From Tetragonia tetragonoides (Eukaryota; Streptophyta; Magnoliopsida; Caryophyllales; Aizoaceae): a stretch of DNA of 64,000 nucleotides. Below the pieces are notes generated by a model. That model was not told where the DNA came from. It ran no database searches and was given only the letters and a program-made list of their open reading frames with translations. The stretch is taken from the NCBI GenBank assembly GCA_038025085.1, contig CM076147.1:749001-813000 (forward strand). Direction: 5' to 3'. The position numbers were made by a program, and so were the translations under genes. Positions within the stretch are counted from its first letter, which is position 1. The number at the start of each line of letters is the position of its first letter. Below are positions 11,401 to 22,102 of the stretch, piece after piece.

Positions 11401-11649
11401 TTTCTTTCCTTGTTTGTCCATGAATTACAGTTCAATGACTCAATGGCAGTCATCTTCATTTCATCCCCGGTTGTGGCAATTACTATAGCTACATTGCTGG
11501 ATAACACAATTGATCGTGAGGAAGATGGAGCAAGGAAGGATAGCGGGAAACATTGGTGGGAAAGGTTCATCCAGTTCACGAAAGACATAAGGAATGCAGA
11601 ATTTTATTCTCTTCCTTGCAAGCTTGGCAACTGCTTCCCGTCATTGTAG
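8456..11649 (+). CDS. Nucleobase-ascorbate transporter (NAT family), 14 exons
   Basis: Exons: 8456-8576, 8674-8771, 8912-9097, 9193-9293, 9503-9578, 9649-9708, 9845-10029, 10144-10240, 10363-10449, 10572-10630, 10736-10827, 10924-11001, 11152-11312, 11431-11649. All introns are GT-AG and the frame stays open for 539 residues, the usual plant NAT length. The family comprises multi-pass membrane symporters of xanthine, uric acid, uracil or ascorbate. Recognisable blocks are the QH pair in LGFQHAFLTLG (Q49 H50), VPQMGGGN, GTRLPVVIGGSYAF, SCRTDSAGLITGAPW, PFQWGRP, TESTGTFIAAARYASATP, RIGSRRVVQIS and LQFCNLNSFRT, ending in the conserved EFYSLPCKL segment. The signature around 358-367 reads ESAGLLGLTR, with Ser359 where nearly all family members have Asn. 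The start ATG follows an A/G-rich leader and gives the Gly-rich N-terminus typical of plant NATs. Substrate cannot be told from sequence. It resembles the NAT1/NAT2-like plant clade. Confidence 0.93.
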
Positions 11650-12975
11650 TTTGTCCAAGAATACCAAGTTTTCTGCTCCTCGACTTCTCTAACTAACTAG
11701 CAACAGAGTACTAATCAAGAAAATGTGTATTTACTTATGCTCAGCAGGTAGAAGGTTGTTAATAGTGGTTACTGGCTACGGTTACTGACCAGACACTATA
11801 ATACTAGGTGTGTTCTGAGCTTTTGTACTGGTACTGGTTCTAGCACATGTCAATGTAGCTAGAATTTGGTAGCTAAAGGGTTATTTAGATATCAATAGCA
11901 AGGTGATCAAAATTAGCAAGAGGAAAATTACTAATTTTTCATTTCCCTCATCAGGTCTCATTCCATTTGTTTTTATGTATTGTGAAGCTTGACTTCAAGT
12001 TAATTGTTATTAGTTTGCAACATCCAAATCCAATGGGAGTTCCACAGCCTTTTTGAATTTTGAGGGCAATCACTTAAAAACAGACTCTCATTTTCAACAA
12101 ATTGGGTAAATCCCTCCTCTTTGGAAACAAAAAATGCTGGTATTGCAGGTATTTTTCTTGATGAGAAAGGTAACTGGATTAAAAGTTTTCAGAAGCATGT
12201 TAGACTGTTAGAGCACTGGATGCCACCAGCCCACCATGCAGAATTGCTGAGCATCAGACAAGGGACTTAGAGTAATAGTGAATCAACAAAGGAACCAAGT
12301 TCACTCAAAAAAAAAAAAAAAAATACAAAAAAAAAAAAAAAATACAATGGAACCAAGTTGATTTGCTACAATATGAGGGTACACCATAATCAAATCTCAT
12401 AAATGTGCTATGGGATTGAAGGCACCTAACACAACAGATAAATGAAGGGAAGATCCAACACAGACCAGATGAATGTGTTAATCTTGTTATGCAATGTAGT
12501 TTAGCGAATGCTTGTAAGAACGAGTACTCTTTTGATCACTGAGGAGGAATTTAGCCTCGAATCTGTGAGACCGCTAACACTTAATTTGCTATGAAATTTT
12601 CATTCTAACAAAAGAAGTAGAAAGGTCATAAATAAATTATTCATTATAATACTCCAAAAATAATATTCGTAATAAGGTACTGTATATCACGATCGAGTTT
12701 GATTACTATTCTTGGGCGAAACAAATTTAAGCATTCAAAGCGGAATTTTAGGTGTATTATTTTCCACTGAACTAATTATTACGCCATGAATTAAAATGAA
12801 ATGAATCGATTAATTACATTAATGAATTGTTTTTAACTCATTCTTAAATGAGTCGAAAAGAACACACCTTTTGGAATTAGAAATAGAACAAAACCGTTTT
12901 CGATTCTGAACTCAATGAGTCCACTCCATTAGAAATAAAATAAAACTGTTTTCGATTCTGGACCCGATGGACTCA
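11650..12975. other. Intergenic: 3' UTR of NAT, LINE scrap, tandem repeat
   Basis: The 3' UTR of the transporter should lie in the first few hundred bases. A remnant of a LINE RNase H domain lies at 12133-12270. Poly-A runs at 12308-12345 may be its or another element's tail. The end of the region carries a 52-bp duplication just upstream of a TATA box. Confidence 0.5.
12133..12270 (+). pseudogene. Remnant of a LINE-type RNase H domain
   Basis: Translates as NAGIAGIFLDEKGNWIKSF followed by HAELLSIRQG. This matches the core of the RNase H domain found at the C-terminus of plant LINE polyproteins, where the pattern is a GG(V/I)LRD-like strand, GxWI, then AEL.AIR.GL. It is about 45 residues long with no flanking coding, so it is a dead scrap. 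No target duplication was identified. Confidence 0.6.
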
Positions 12976-12979
12976 CTCC
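12876..12979. repeat. 52-bp tandem duplication upstream of HHP-like gene
   Basis: Units 12876-12927 and 12928-12979 share ATTAGAAATA, GTTTTCGATTCTG and CACTCC in order with a few substitutions. They lie directly upstream of a TATA box, so the duplication sits in the core or proximal promoter of the following gene. Confidence 0.75.
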
Positions 12980-12981
12980 AC

Positions 12982-12990
12982 TATAAATAG
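12982..12990 (+). promoter_or_regulatory. TATA box candidate, HHP-like gene
   Basis: TATAAATAG is a good match to the plant TATA consensus. Transcription would be expected to start about 30 bp downstream, near 13015. That gives a 300-bp 5' leader before the ATG at 13314 and the splice donor at 13360. Calling this the promoter is inference from position and sequence only. Confidence 0.55.
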
Positions 12991-14122
12991 AACATCATAT
13001 TTGAGTCTTTTCATTTTGATTTGATAAACAAACGCATGATCTTTGACTCTTTTTGACAGTTGAAACCCCTCCCTCCCTCCATCCCCTTTATCCTCAAGGA
13101 AGGGTGAAAAAACAGAAAAAAAGAAAAGAAAGGAAAAATCTTCATCGCAAGAATTTCGGAAAAAAATTCTAGATTCTTTTTGCCAAACATTTGTCAAATT
13201 AGAGTAATCCCTCGTGGACATTCAAGAAAATTTGTTAATTCTTTATGAGGAAAAAAGAAAAGAAATTGGACACACGCAAGACTGAATTTTATTATAATAA
13301 TCATTTTTAATCAATGCCATTGCCGTCTTCGATTCCACCTAGTTTTCCCTCAACTCCAGGTACTCTTCTTTCTTTCATTCTTCTGCATTTTTTTTAATGT
13401 TTTTTTGGTGGGTATCTGATGATTATTCTGTTCCAATTTCGGTATCTGCTATCAAATTGCTGCAAATCAATCTTAATTTGTTAATTATTACCCAATTTGG
13501 TGAATTGCATGTTGGTTCTATTAATCATAATCATATCATTCAGCTGAAATTAATTTAGTTGTGATTTTGGATATTTGAATTATGATATGCTTTAACTATT
13601 ATGGGAGAAAAAGCTCGTTGGGTGAATTTGATGTAGGCTGAAAATGGGGGTGGTGGAAATTTTATTGGTGAGTTTTGGGTAATGATGAAATTGATTGCCA
13701 GTGAAATGACCCAAAAGAGATTGCTTGTGAAAAATTATGGACTTTGGTAAATGTATATGGATTCATTTGGAAAGACTACTAATTTGGGAGAAGATTGGTC
13801 ATTGTTGAAGAAAATATTCTCTTAAACATAAAATGGCACAGTTAGTTAATACTATAAGAATAAAACAACATATTACATTTGCTCGATTTGACAGTGTAGA
13901 TTGTGGGTAGTTTGTGGGATATATTAGCTGCAGTTATTGACTTAATGTGCAGAGAAACTGTGGATTACACATGAGAAGCAGCCACTCCTGTAGTTATATA
14001 TTCGATTTCATCTTTTTGGTAGGCTTGCATTCAGAGAGGATCTCTTTTGATATATTCTTGCTTGTGTGCTTTGTTATTTCTGCCTGCTTTTTCCCTTTTC
14101 TCAGATAATATGTAGTTATGTA

Positions 14123-14959
14123 CTGGAAGTACTTTTTCTTTTGATAAGTAAAGCAATTTTATTAAGGCATAGGCACTGTAGCCATAATACTCCTAAGAAG
14201 CACTTGCCCAAGAGAGCATCATACACAACTACACCCCCACCTTCTAGGAAGGTTTGAGCCTTTGAGATGAGTGTGAAATAATGTTTTATGAACAATAGAC
14301 AAACGAGGCCATTGCAAACATGCTTGGATACGATTAAGTGCGAAGCGCTGCCCCCAGGGAACTCCTTGTTTTCCATTGCACCACTCAATAACAATGTGGA
14401 AAGCTGTCAACCGAACCTTCAAGCGTTGCATCTATAGCTCGGAGTATGGCTGCTATTTCTGCCTCATTAATCTCAGTTTTGTTCACCCTTCTGGAAAAGA
14501 CACATTTGAACAAGCCCCTCCAATCTTTAAGTACTCCTCCTACCGCCCCAATTCCATCCTTGTACGAGGCATCCGCATTCCACTTCAAGGCACCAGGGGA
14601 GGAGCTTCCCATATCATTTCCTGCTTTGTTGTATCTTTTGGGCACCATAGCTTGACGCCTTTACCGACCAAGCCAATTGAAGCAATGTTATCTCAAAAAC
14701 CTCTTCCACTTGACATTCTTTAGCCTAAAAAATACGACTATTTCTCTCCTTCCAAATGGACCACGCAACCACAAATAAATATGTAATCCAAACACTACGT
14801 AAATGTTTACCTTGGAACATGTCACACCAATTCTCAAATAGCTGCATCATAGGTTCTGGAGCACACCAATGCAAGTCCCAAATTGCTAACCAGTTTTGGC
14901 CGATTTTCATTAAACTCAAAGTGTATGAAAAGATAATTGACATTCTCTGGAAGTACTTT
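14123..14959 (-). mobile_element. 5'-truncated LINE with 13-bp target duplication
   Basis: CTGGAAGTACTTT occurs at 14123-14135 and again at 14947-14959, bracketing an 811-bp insert. On the minus strand the insert encodes the LINE C-terminal region: WSIWKERNSRIF (near 14725-14760), then KWNADASYKDG and NEAEIAAILRAID of an RNase H domain (14400-14600). The frame is broken by stops and shifts. The 3' end lies at 14136 with a short A-rich tail, as for target-primed reverse transcription. It sits in intron 1 of the HHP-like gene, in antisense orientation. Confidence 0.88.
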
Positions 14960-15911
14960 ATAGAACGTTACAATTTGATTAGTGTGATAAATTATTTGAC
15001 TTTGGTGAGTGCTGATCTGTATGAATTAAAGATATTTCGGTTTTGTAGTTGTCACTTTGGGTTATTAGATACTGTACTACTGGTATTGGGTTTTCTTTTA
15101 AACTATAGTGCGAGCGAATGAGCAACTTGAGCTGTATCAATGTTTCAATGTTGTTGCATCCTTTGATGGGTGAACAGTTTTACAATTTCAAGTGGCTTAT
15201 TCTGTGCAAGTAGCTCACGTTACAATCACTTTTGGGGAAACTTTATCTTGTTCTTTCAACTTGAGTGTGGCATGCATGTTAGAATATATTGATAACGATC
15301 TTGAGGAAGGATTTTCCTGACAATTGTTTGATTTATTATGGCATTTCTTTGAAGACATGGTTTCAGCATCCCAAAGGCCGAATAATCATATTGATGGTGA
15401 AGATGAAGATAAACTTTTGTCAAAGCATAAAAAGGGAAGAAAGTTATGGCGGAAAGTAAGATATCAGCTGATTGAGTATCATGCATTGCCTGCATTTCTT
15501 AAAGACAATGAGTACATTTTGGTCATTATCGCTCAGAATGGCCACTGAAGCAGGTGTTGTTGAGCATCTTCACTATCCATAATGAGACTCTTAACGTTTG
15601 GACGTAAGGAATTCTCTCTCAATTTCTTCCAACTTATCGCTTCGCATTAGTATCATAAGTTCCTTCTTGTTTAATCTCTCTCTCTTTGATATTTATTCTT
15701 GATTGATGGGTTTTGGGATGCTTTAGCTGAAATATTCCTCTAAGTTGGACTTTAGATACATTTTGTGCCCTGGACCACCTTTTATCGCTTGTCTTCTCAT
15801 TTCTGTGCTAGTTTTTTCCCACTAGAAGCTGTGGATTTATATTTATCAACTATCATGTATCAGGAGGTGCAAAAAATGTACAGGACATTGATGCTTATTA
15901 CCTGATTAATT

Positions 15912-16179
15912 GAAATGTTTATTTGCAACTCCCTACAAATATTTCATGTATTGATGAGACTGAGGGATAGAGTCGCTTTGTGTCATGGAATTTTCCCTGA
16001 GTACAAGTCCTGTAATGTTCCCTCCGATTGTACTACTACCCAACCGAAATGTTTATTTGCAACTCCCTACAAATATTTCATGTGTTGATGAGACTGAGGG
16101 ACAGAGTTGCTTTGTGTCATGGAATTTGCCCTGAGTACAAGTCCTGTAATGTTCCCTCCGATTGTACTACTACCCAACC
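15912..16179. repeat. 134-bp tandem duplication in HHP-like intron 2
   Basis: Units 15912-16045 and 16046-16179 both run from GAAATGTTTATTTGCAACTC to TACTACTACCCAACC. They differ at only about five positions, so the duplication is fairly recent. It is non-coding. Confidence 0.9.
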
Positions 16180-16731
16180 TAAGCGGAGCACCTATTTGGG
16201 AGATGTTTTGGATAATTTTGTAGCTTCTAGAAGTATATAGGGAAGCCTTTTCTTTCTTCTGGTTCGTCTTCTTATTCGTCATAGTTAATGGGAAATAGTA
16301 TTATAGTAGGTGATGCATTCAATTGTTTTAAAGCCTGAAACGTGAATGCATATGTCATTAATTTCCTTTTTCTGTTTTGTCATTTGATTTGGTATTGAAC
16401 TGGTGAAAGTTCAAATTAATTCCAGATCCTCCCTCCATAATCAAAACCTTTTCTTCTTTTCTTTCTGTTTATCTCACAAATTACTAACTTGCATTTCAGG
16501 CATTTGATTGGGTTCTTTCTATTCCTTTCCTTGACTATATACACAGCTATGAAAGTGCCCAATGTTGTGGATCATTATTCCCTGCAACACCTGCCTGAGT
16601 TACTCAAGAAAGCTGACCTTCTTGGTGTTCGCTCAACGCTTTTGAAGTGTCTTCCGTCCTTGTCGAACATGCCTGATTTCAGTAAGCTGGGGGGTGAACT
16701 GAAAGCATCAATCAGCTCACTATGCCTAATG

Positions 16732-17046
16732 TAACACAAAGGGCTCGTTTACTACCTTGCAATCAATTGCAATGCAATGCAATCATTTTATAGAGTAAAT
16801 GTGTGGTGGAAAAGGAAGAAGGGGGTGAAAAGATATAGGAAAAGTGAGTTTGATTACACCATCCAAAGTAATCACCATTACATTGGAAAAATTGAGCAAT
16901 TGTGATTACATTAGATAATGCAATCAACCCCACTTTTTCCATCCCTCTCCTCCCACTCCTTCACTTTTCACCCCACATATACTCTATTAATTGACTGCAT
17001 TGCATTGCATTTTGATTGCAAGGTAGTAAACGAGCCCTTTGTGTTA
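16732..17046. mobile_element. MITE with 35-bp perfect terminal inverted repeats
   Basis: Element 16734-17044 (311 bp) starts ACACAAAGGGCTCGTTTACT and ends with the exact reverse complement; the match continues for about 35 bp. It is flanked by TA on both sides (16732-16733 and 17045-17046). The interior is non-coding. A TA duplication fits a mariner-like non-autonomous element, but the terminus is not the usual Stowaway sequence. Exon 3 of the HHP-like gene ends at 16730, so the splice donor GTAACA overlaps the left insertion site. Confidence 0.85.
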
Positions 17047-18300
17047 ATTCTGCTTGGTTTGCTTTGTCCATCCAAACTTAGTACAATAATCCTTAGAAAC
17101 TAGCTTAGCAAAACTTTTGAAATTCTTATTCAGTTCCATACATCTGGTCATTTCTTTTTGAGACAAGTTTAAAACAAGGTTAAACTAGTTTCTGCTTGTA
17201 ATTTGCCGCATGATTAAACTAGTGATCTGTGGAACTTGCACATGCTTCAGTGGGTTGTGTGAGAAAATAAAATGGAGAAGATAACGTCAGGTAACTTTTA
17301 GGTGTCATCCACTCCATGCTGCTATGAAAGGGAAGTATGAATATGATAAAAATTAGAACTGCAAGCCGATCTGCATGATTGTAGTTGATTCTGTGTCAGT
17401 AAACTTGTTGCCATGCATACTTTTCCTTCATGAATTGAGGATATTGAGTAAGAGGATTGTTCGAAGTTATACATAGTACTGTTATATGTTGACAATTCTT
17501 CCGTGTGCTCTGTTGTGAATGATGTTGGTTGAAGATAATAGGGAATAAAGCACTTCAATTTCATAACCTCTGTGATCTTGTTGAAGAAAGCGAACCAAAT
17601 TTTATAACCTCTGTTCAATAGTACTTCTTTTGAGGATATCTCGGAAACAAGCTTCCTGTATTTGCTTGGTAATGCCATTAACGTACACTGTCCTGTTTAT
17701 GCAAATAAGAAGAGCTTGTATTAAGAAAATAGAATGTTTATGAAGTTATGAAGGGCTTACCACTCCATACGTCAACTCAAAGCAAGTGGATACTTCTTGA
17801 AAGAGAACCATCTAAAACCAAGAACCATCTCTGTTTCTGGTCTTGATGGGGAATTTACAAAACATTCTAGTCCGGTGGTCAGTGGTTGGTCTTTGAACTT
17901 GGTTTAACTATACTGCTACATTTCCTACTCTCCCAGTATGTTATAATAATGCTACCCTTGCATAAGCACCTTTTCTCTGAAAGTTAGATCCCCCTGGATC
18001 TTCTAGCAATTCAGGGGGAGATCTTGTTAACGTCACAACAGTTGGGTATAATACCAAACCATTTACAAAAATCAAGGCATTTCCCAAGCCATCTTTCGGA
18101 GAGCCTTTAGGATACAAACTTAACTTCCCTGAGATAGTTTCTGCAGATGTATGTAATCTTCAAATGCGTTGAGGAAGAATGAATATAGACGCCCAATAAG
18201 TGTGCATGCTCATTAGTACTGAATTTACTAAGTGAACTCTGGCAGTCTGGCTCCGTGTGATAGGTGATTAGAGCCCTTCAGCCCCATACAACACTTATGT
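17047..18300. other. HHP-like intron 3, first part, nothing recognised
   Basis: Between the MITE and the RT debris I see no recognisable exon. An open frame of 118 codons on the minus strand (17322-17678) has no family resemblance and sits in AT-rich sequence. The exon expected between 16730 and 19704 was looked for here and not found. Confidence 0.4.
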
Positions 18301-18599
18301 TAGCAACATTTCTTTTTAAAGAAGAACACTATATCAAAGACAGCAAAAAAGAATACAGTTAAGGGGGAAGCTGTCCTGCCATCATTTAAAGATGTGCCGA
18401 GTTTCTCTGAATGTCATTTATAGAACAACTACTAAAGACCAAAGGGAAGCTAGATTAATCACTCATTCTCACTGAACAGCATTCCTCCATAACATCATCT
18501 TCTCCTCCATAACAACTACCTTTGCCCCCAAGCCCCATCTGGGTACTACTTTATAAAATTGCCTTATTTGGGAAATGGTTCCACCAATGAACCTGATAA

Positions 18600-19260
18600 T
18601 TAGCCAATGCAGCAAAACTCTATGAGATGGCCCCCCCCAGAAATCTCACCTACATTTTATCCACCAGTTTATCACACAAGAGCTAAGATGTTTTTGAAAG
18701 AAACAGGGGCCGCCAGAAATCTAATAGGTAAAAGCCATGACCCATGACTATACCTAGTAGTATCAAGTAGATTAACAGGATCCAATATCATAGCTAGAAA
18801 GCTCACTTAAGTTTGTTGTTTGTAAAACCAGAAGCCTTGAAGAAATAGAAGCAAATCCTTTCAAGAGGAGCATAGCGTAAGCACAATCTCTGTGACTAAA
18901 AAGCAACAAATCATCAGCAAATCAAAGATGATGAATCATAGATGGCTGGGGTTTAATTTAAAGAGCTATATTTTCGATGAGATTTAAGGTACCCATGGAA
19001 CAGTCTAGTAAATCAAAGATGATGAAACCTTTCTAGGCATATTCCATGCATATAACAAACTCGAGGGGAGACAAAGGATCTCCTTGCTTTACCTCTCTTA
19101 CCTTGTATAATAAGTCATACCTACCACCACTAATCACCAAAGAATAGCATGGAGAGGTAGAGAGGTCACGCAGGTCATATCCAACCAATGAAAGAAGGGG
19201 GAATCTGGGAACACACATAAGCTTTTTTAAGATCTAGTTTCATCAGGCACCTGGACTGGG
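18600..19260 (-). pseudogene. LINE reverse transcriptase fragment, decayed
   Basis: On the minus strand, in order and across frameshifts: LDLKKAY (near 19230), VKQGDPLSPLEFVICMEY (near 19030-19090), FADDLLLFSHRD (near 18890-18925) and LPIRFLAAP (near 18700). These are the palm motifs of plant L1-clade reverse transcriptase, with the FADD catalytic core still visible. Many stops and shifts make it dead. The ends of the element are not clear; it may extend to about 18310 and 19430. It lies in intron 3 of the HHP-like gene and could have removed a missing exon. Confidence 0.8.
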
Positions 19261-19389
19261 GGAACTGGAAGTCTGGAATTAGTCTTCCTGTTATATAGAG
19301 TGGCAGAATCCTAGCAATAATGCTCTGTACAACAGAACATCCGCCATTGAAGGTCCCTTGAGCCTCATTAATCATCCCATTGTTTTTAA

Positions 19390-19430
19390 ATCCTTCTACA
19401 CTGGGAGAGAGAGAGAGGGGGGGAGGGGGG
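19390..19430. repeat. GA/G-rich low-complexity tract
   Basis: AGAGAGAGAG followed by long G runs. A second homopolymer, C16 or longer, lies at 19571-19586. Such tracts are prone to assembly error, so local base counts may be unreliable. Confidence 0.85.
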
Positions 19431-20672
19431 GGGGAGTCCTGATCCTGAAAGACTTGGAACACATTCCATTGGTGGCAAACTTGTAATGAGGAACTTGATG
19501 CATGGTTGAATATATGTGTAACCCACGTCATTCACAGCCCCCCCGTTTTTATTCTTCTATTTCATCTAACCCCCCCCCCCCCCCCCTACTGCTGGAAGTG
19601 TTTTGTATGCAGCTTCTCTTTTCCTGACACTTCCTGTCCTATTTTACATACCAGCTTTATTCTAATTACTAAAATCCTAATAGCTTTTCTGTTTCCCGTG
19701 CAGGGTAGTATGAAGGAGGATCTGATCAATGCAATTGCTCCCTTGACCTTTCATCCAATTACGAGATGACCCTTTTATGCCTTTTTAGGTGGGGCCATGT
19801 TCTGTTTGCTTGCCAGCAGCACCTGCCATCTCCTGTGCTGCCACTCGGAGCGCCTTTCTTACATTATGCTCAGACTCGACTATGCAGGCATTGCAGCTCT
19901 TATCGCAACCTCATTCTACCCTCCTGTGTACTATTCCTTCATGTGCGACCCTTTCCTCCGCAACCTCTACTTGACATTCATAACAATATTGGGCATTGCA
20001 ACGATCATCTTCTCTCTTTTTCCCGTTTTCCAGAACCCAGAATTCAGGAATATCCCCGCTTCCCTGTTCTTTGGTATGGGTGTATCAGGTGCTGCCCCTA
20101 TTCTGCATAAGTTGATACTGTACTGGGATCAGCCGGAGGCATTGCAGACTACTGGCTATGAGATTTTGATGGGTGTATTGTACGGCTTGGGAGCACTGAT
20201 TTATGCCATGAGAATACCTGAACGATGGAGGCCGGGGAAGTTTGATATTGCAGGGCATAGTCATCAACTCTTTCATATCCTGGTTGTTGCTGGAGCTTAC
20301 ACACACTATCATGCTGGTCTTGTTTACCTCAAGTGGCGAGATGTACATGGTTGTTGATATACTGGTATATGTAGACTGTAGTGATGTAAATCACCTTAAT
20401 CAAATTGGATCACCAATTCTAGAAAAACCACAAACTTACATTATAAAAAAAAATATATATACTACAAAAATCAAAGAATCTCAAACTTGCTCCTTTGTCC
20501 ATCTTTTTTCGCGTTTGCTTCTTGATCTTTATTTTGCTTCCTATTCACCTTCGTCACTGATCAGGAACGTCCTTTTATTTTGTGTGCACGTGCTAATACG
20601 CACTATTTAACTGGGAAAAAATGAAATTGGATGGATATGGCAAATTAGGAAAGTTTCAAAAAAAAAAAAAAA

Positions 20673-20812
20673 GGTCTTAGTCTAGTGATTAAGACTTAAG
20701 ACTGCGGTATTCAATACAATGATTCCAAGTTTGAACCCCCTTTTTCCCATTGTATCGTATGTAAATTTGTTGCATTTGCCTCTTTGCCTCCTTTGAAACC
20801 AAAAAAAAAAAA
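20673..20812 (+). mobile_element. tRNA-derived SINE candidate
   Basis: Begins GGTCTTAGTCTAGTGATTAA, resembling an RNA polymerase III A box. About 45 bp later comes AAGTTTGAACCCC, a near match to the B box (GGTTCGAANCC). It ends in a 12-A tail at 20801-20812. This order is that of a tRNA-headed SINE. A clean target duplication was not found because both flanks are A-rich. Confidence 0.6.
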
Positions 20813-20865
20813 CTTCAACTTGACCAAACAACGTGTAATGACTGCACCCCCAAAAAACAGAAATT

Positions 20866-22006
20866 ATGTATTGGCACGATTCATTTGCAGAGGGCCCCTT
20901 AAGATTGGGAGATGGATGAACTTAGAGCTTTACTTGGCCTTTTGGAGATTATTTTTCTTTCTAACGGTTGTGACTCCAGGATTTGGGTTGGTGATTCCTC
21001 CAGAGAATTTTTGTGTAAGTATTTTCTACAACAGCTCGTCACACCTATTCCCCAATTTCATGTAGTAGATTTTATCTGAAAGGCTAAGGTGCCTCTCAAG
21101 GTGCAGGCTTTTGTGTGGATTTTGGATTTAGATCGGGTAAATACTAATGATCTTCGTCAGCGGAGACGGTCGGGGATGAGTCTGATGCCTGATATTTGTA
21201 CTCTTTGTCTGGCAAGCATCGAGGCAACTTTGCATTTTTTCTTTACATGTGATTTTGCTCGCTTCATCTGGGAAAGACTGTTTGGTTTTTTGGGAGAGAC
21301 ATGGATTTGTCCTTCTAGTGTGGTACAATTCTTCCAAGTGAGGTTCCTGCGATTTGGGAGGGGAAAGGAGAGGAGATTACTTTGGTGTAATGCAGTCTTT
21401 GCTATTATTTGGTGCCTCTGGTTAGAAAGGAATGCCCGAGTTTTTAATGGTGTGGCCATATCGGTTGATTTGGTGTGTGATAGCCGGATAGGGTCACCTA
21501 TTTAGCATCGTTATGGGCTAGATCTAATGGGGCTTTTAGAAGTTATTCTATTACTCAAATCCATCGTAACTGGGCTGGATTAATTTGTAACTAGGCTCTT
21601 ATTGGAGGACAACTTGTCCTTCTTTGCTGTACTCTTTGACACTTGATTTATTTTTTTTTGATAATTAGAGACCATTATATTAAATGGAAGGAATAAAAGA
21701 GCCGAATCTCAAACACCAGTTAGAGCCTAAGCTCATACACCTAGGAGTTGAGACTCATACACATGTAAGGTACAAGCTAAAATACGCCCAATCAACACCC
21801 ACTTGGCTGCAAAAACTACAACACCTAAGTAACGAAACATTCAAACACAACTCAAAATCTAGTAAACCTATTGAGTAGCCACTTGATCAACTTATGAAGC
21901 AACGAACCAAAACCACAGGCCAACCCCATGAGATCAACTTACTCTTTGACACTTGATTAATATATACTTTCTCTTTATCTTAAAAAAAATGTATTGACAC
22001 GATTCA
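20866..22006 (+). mobile_element. 5'-truncated LINE with 18-bp target duplication
   Basis: ATGTATTGGCACGATTCA (20866-20883) recurs with one change at 21989-22006. In between, 21089-21505 keeps an open frame with KVQAFVWILDLDRVNTNDL, DICTLC, EATLHFFFTCDFARFIWERL and CLWLERNARVFNG. This is the zinc-finger-like C-terminal region after the reverse transcriptase of plant LINEs. It ends in a short A run at 21982-21988 next to the right duplication, the expected 3' end. A second insertion at 21649-21940 interrupts its 3' UTR. Confidence 0.87.
21631..21958 (-). mobile_element. Retroelement nested in the LINE 3' UTR
   Basis: ACTCTTTGACACTTGATT occurs at 21631-21648 and 21941-21958, an exact 18-bp target duplication. 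The 292-bp insert begins with a T run (reverse complement of a poly-A tail) and GATAATTAGAGACCATTATA, so it is an antisense 3' fragment of another non-LTR element. Its open frame at 21684-21878 has no family match. Because it splits the outer LINE, it is the younger insertion. Confidence 0.85.
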
Positions 22007-22102
22007 GGCGAGTTTTATACGCAGGTCATAGGCACCATTGCAACCAGAAAAACTAGTCGGCATATGTGAGGAGAGAAAAACGATGTTAATTCCTAGTATT
22101 AA

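Larger units (their letters stand above)
13314..20357 (+). pseudogene. HHP4-like heptahelical (PAQR) protein, apparently disabled
   Basis: Coding blocks: 13314-13359 (possible first exon), 15367-15603 (or from ATG 15358), 16500-16730, 19704-20357. They match plant HHP4-type adipoQ-receptor-like proteins. These are seven-helix membrane proteins with a cytosolic N-terminus and zinc-binding residues; here SSTCH, the Asp in LRLDYAG and the HQLFH motif near the C-terminus are all present. Three defects show. First, at 15521-15522 one base is missing: the text before reads KDNEYIL and the conserved [10 protein letters not shown] follows only in another frame. Second, TGA at 19767-19769 replaces the Trp of the conserved ITRWPF. 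Third, exons 16500-16730 and 19704-20357 join out of phase, and about 30-40 residues expected between them were not found. Introns hold a truncated LINE, a MITE and RT debris. Two independent lesions make a pseudogene more likely than sequencing error. Confidence 0.8.

Noticed and set aside
17322..17678. 118-codon minus-strand frame in HHP-like intron 3
   Set aside because: No recognisable motif and no continuing exons; likely chance.
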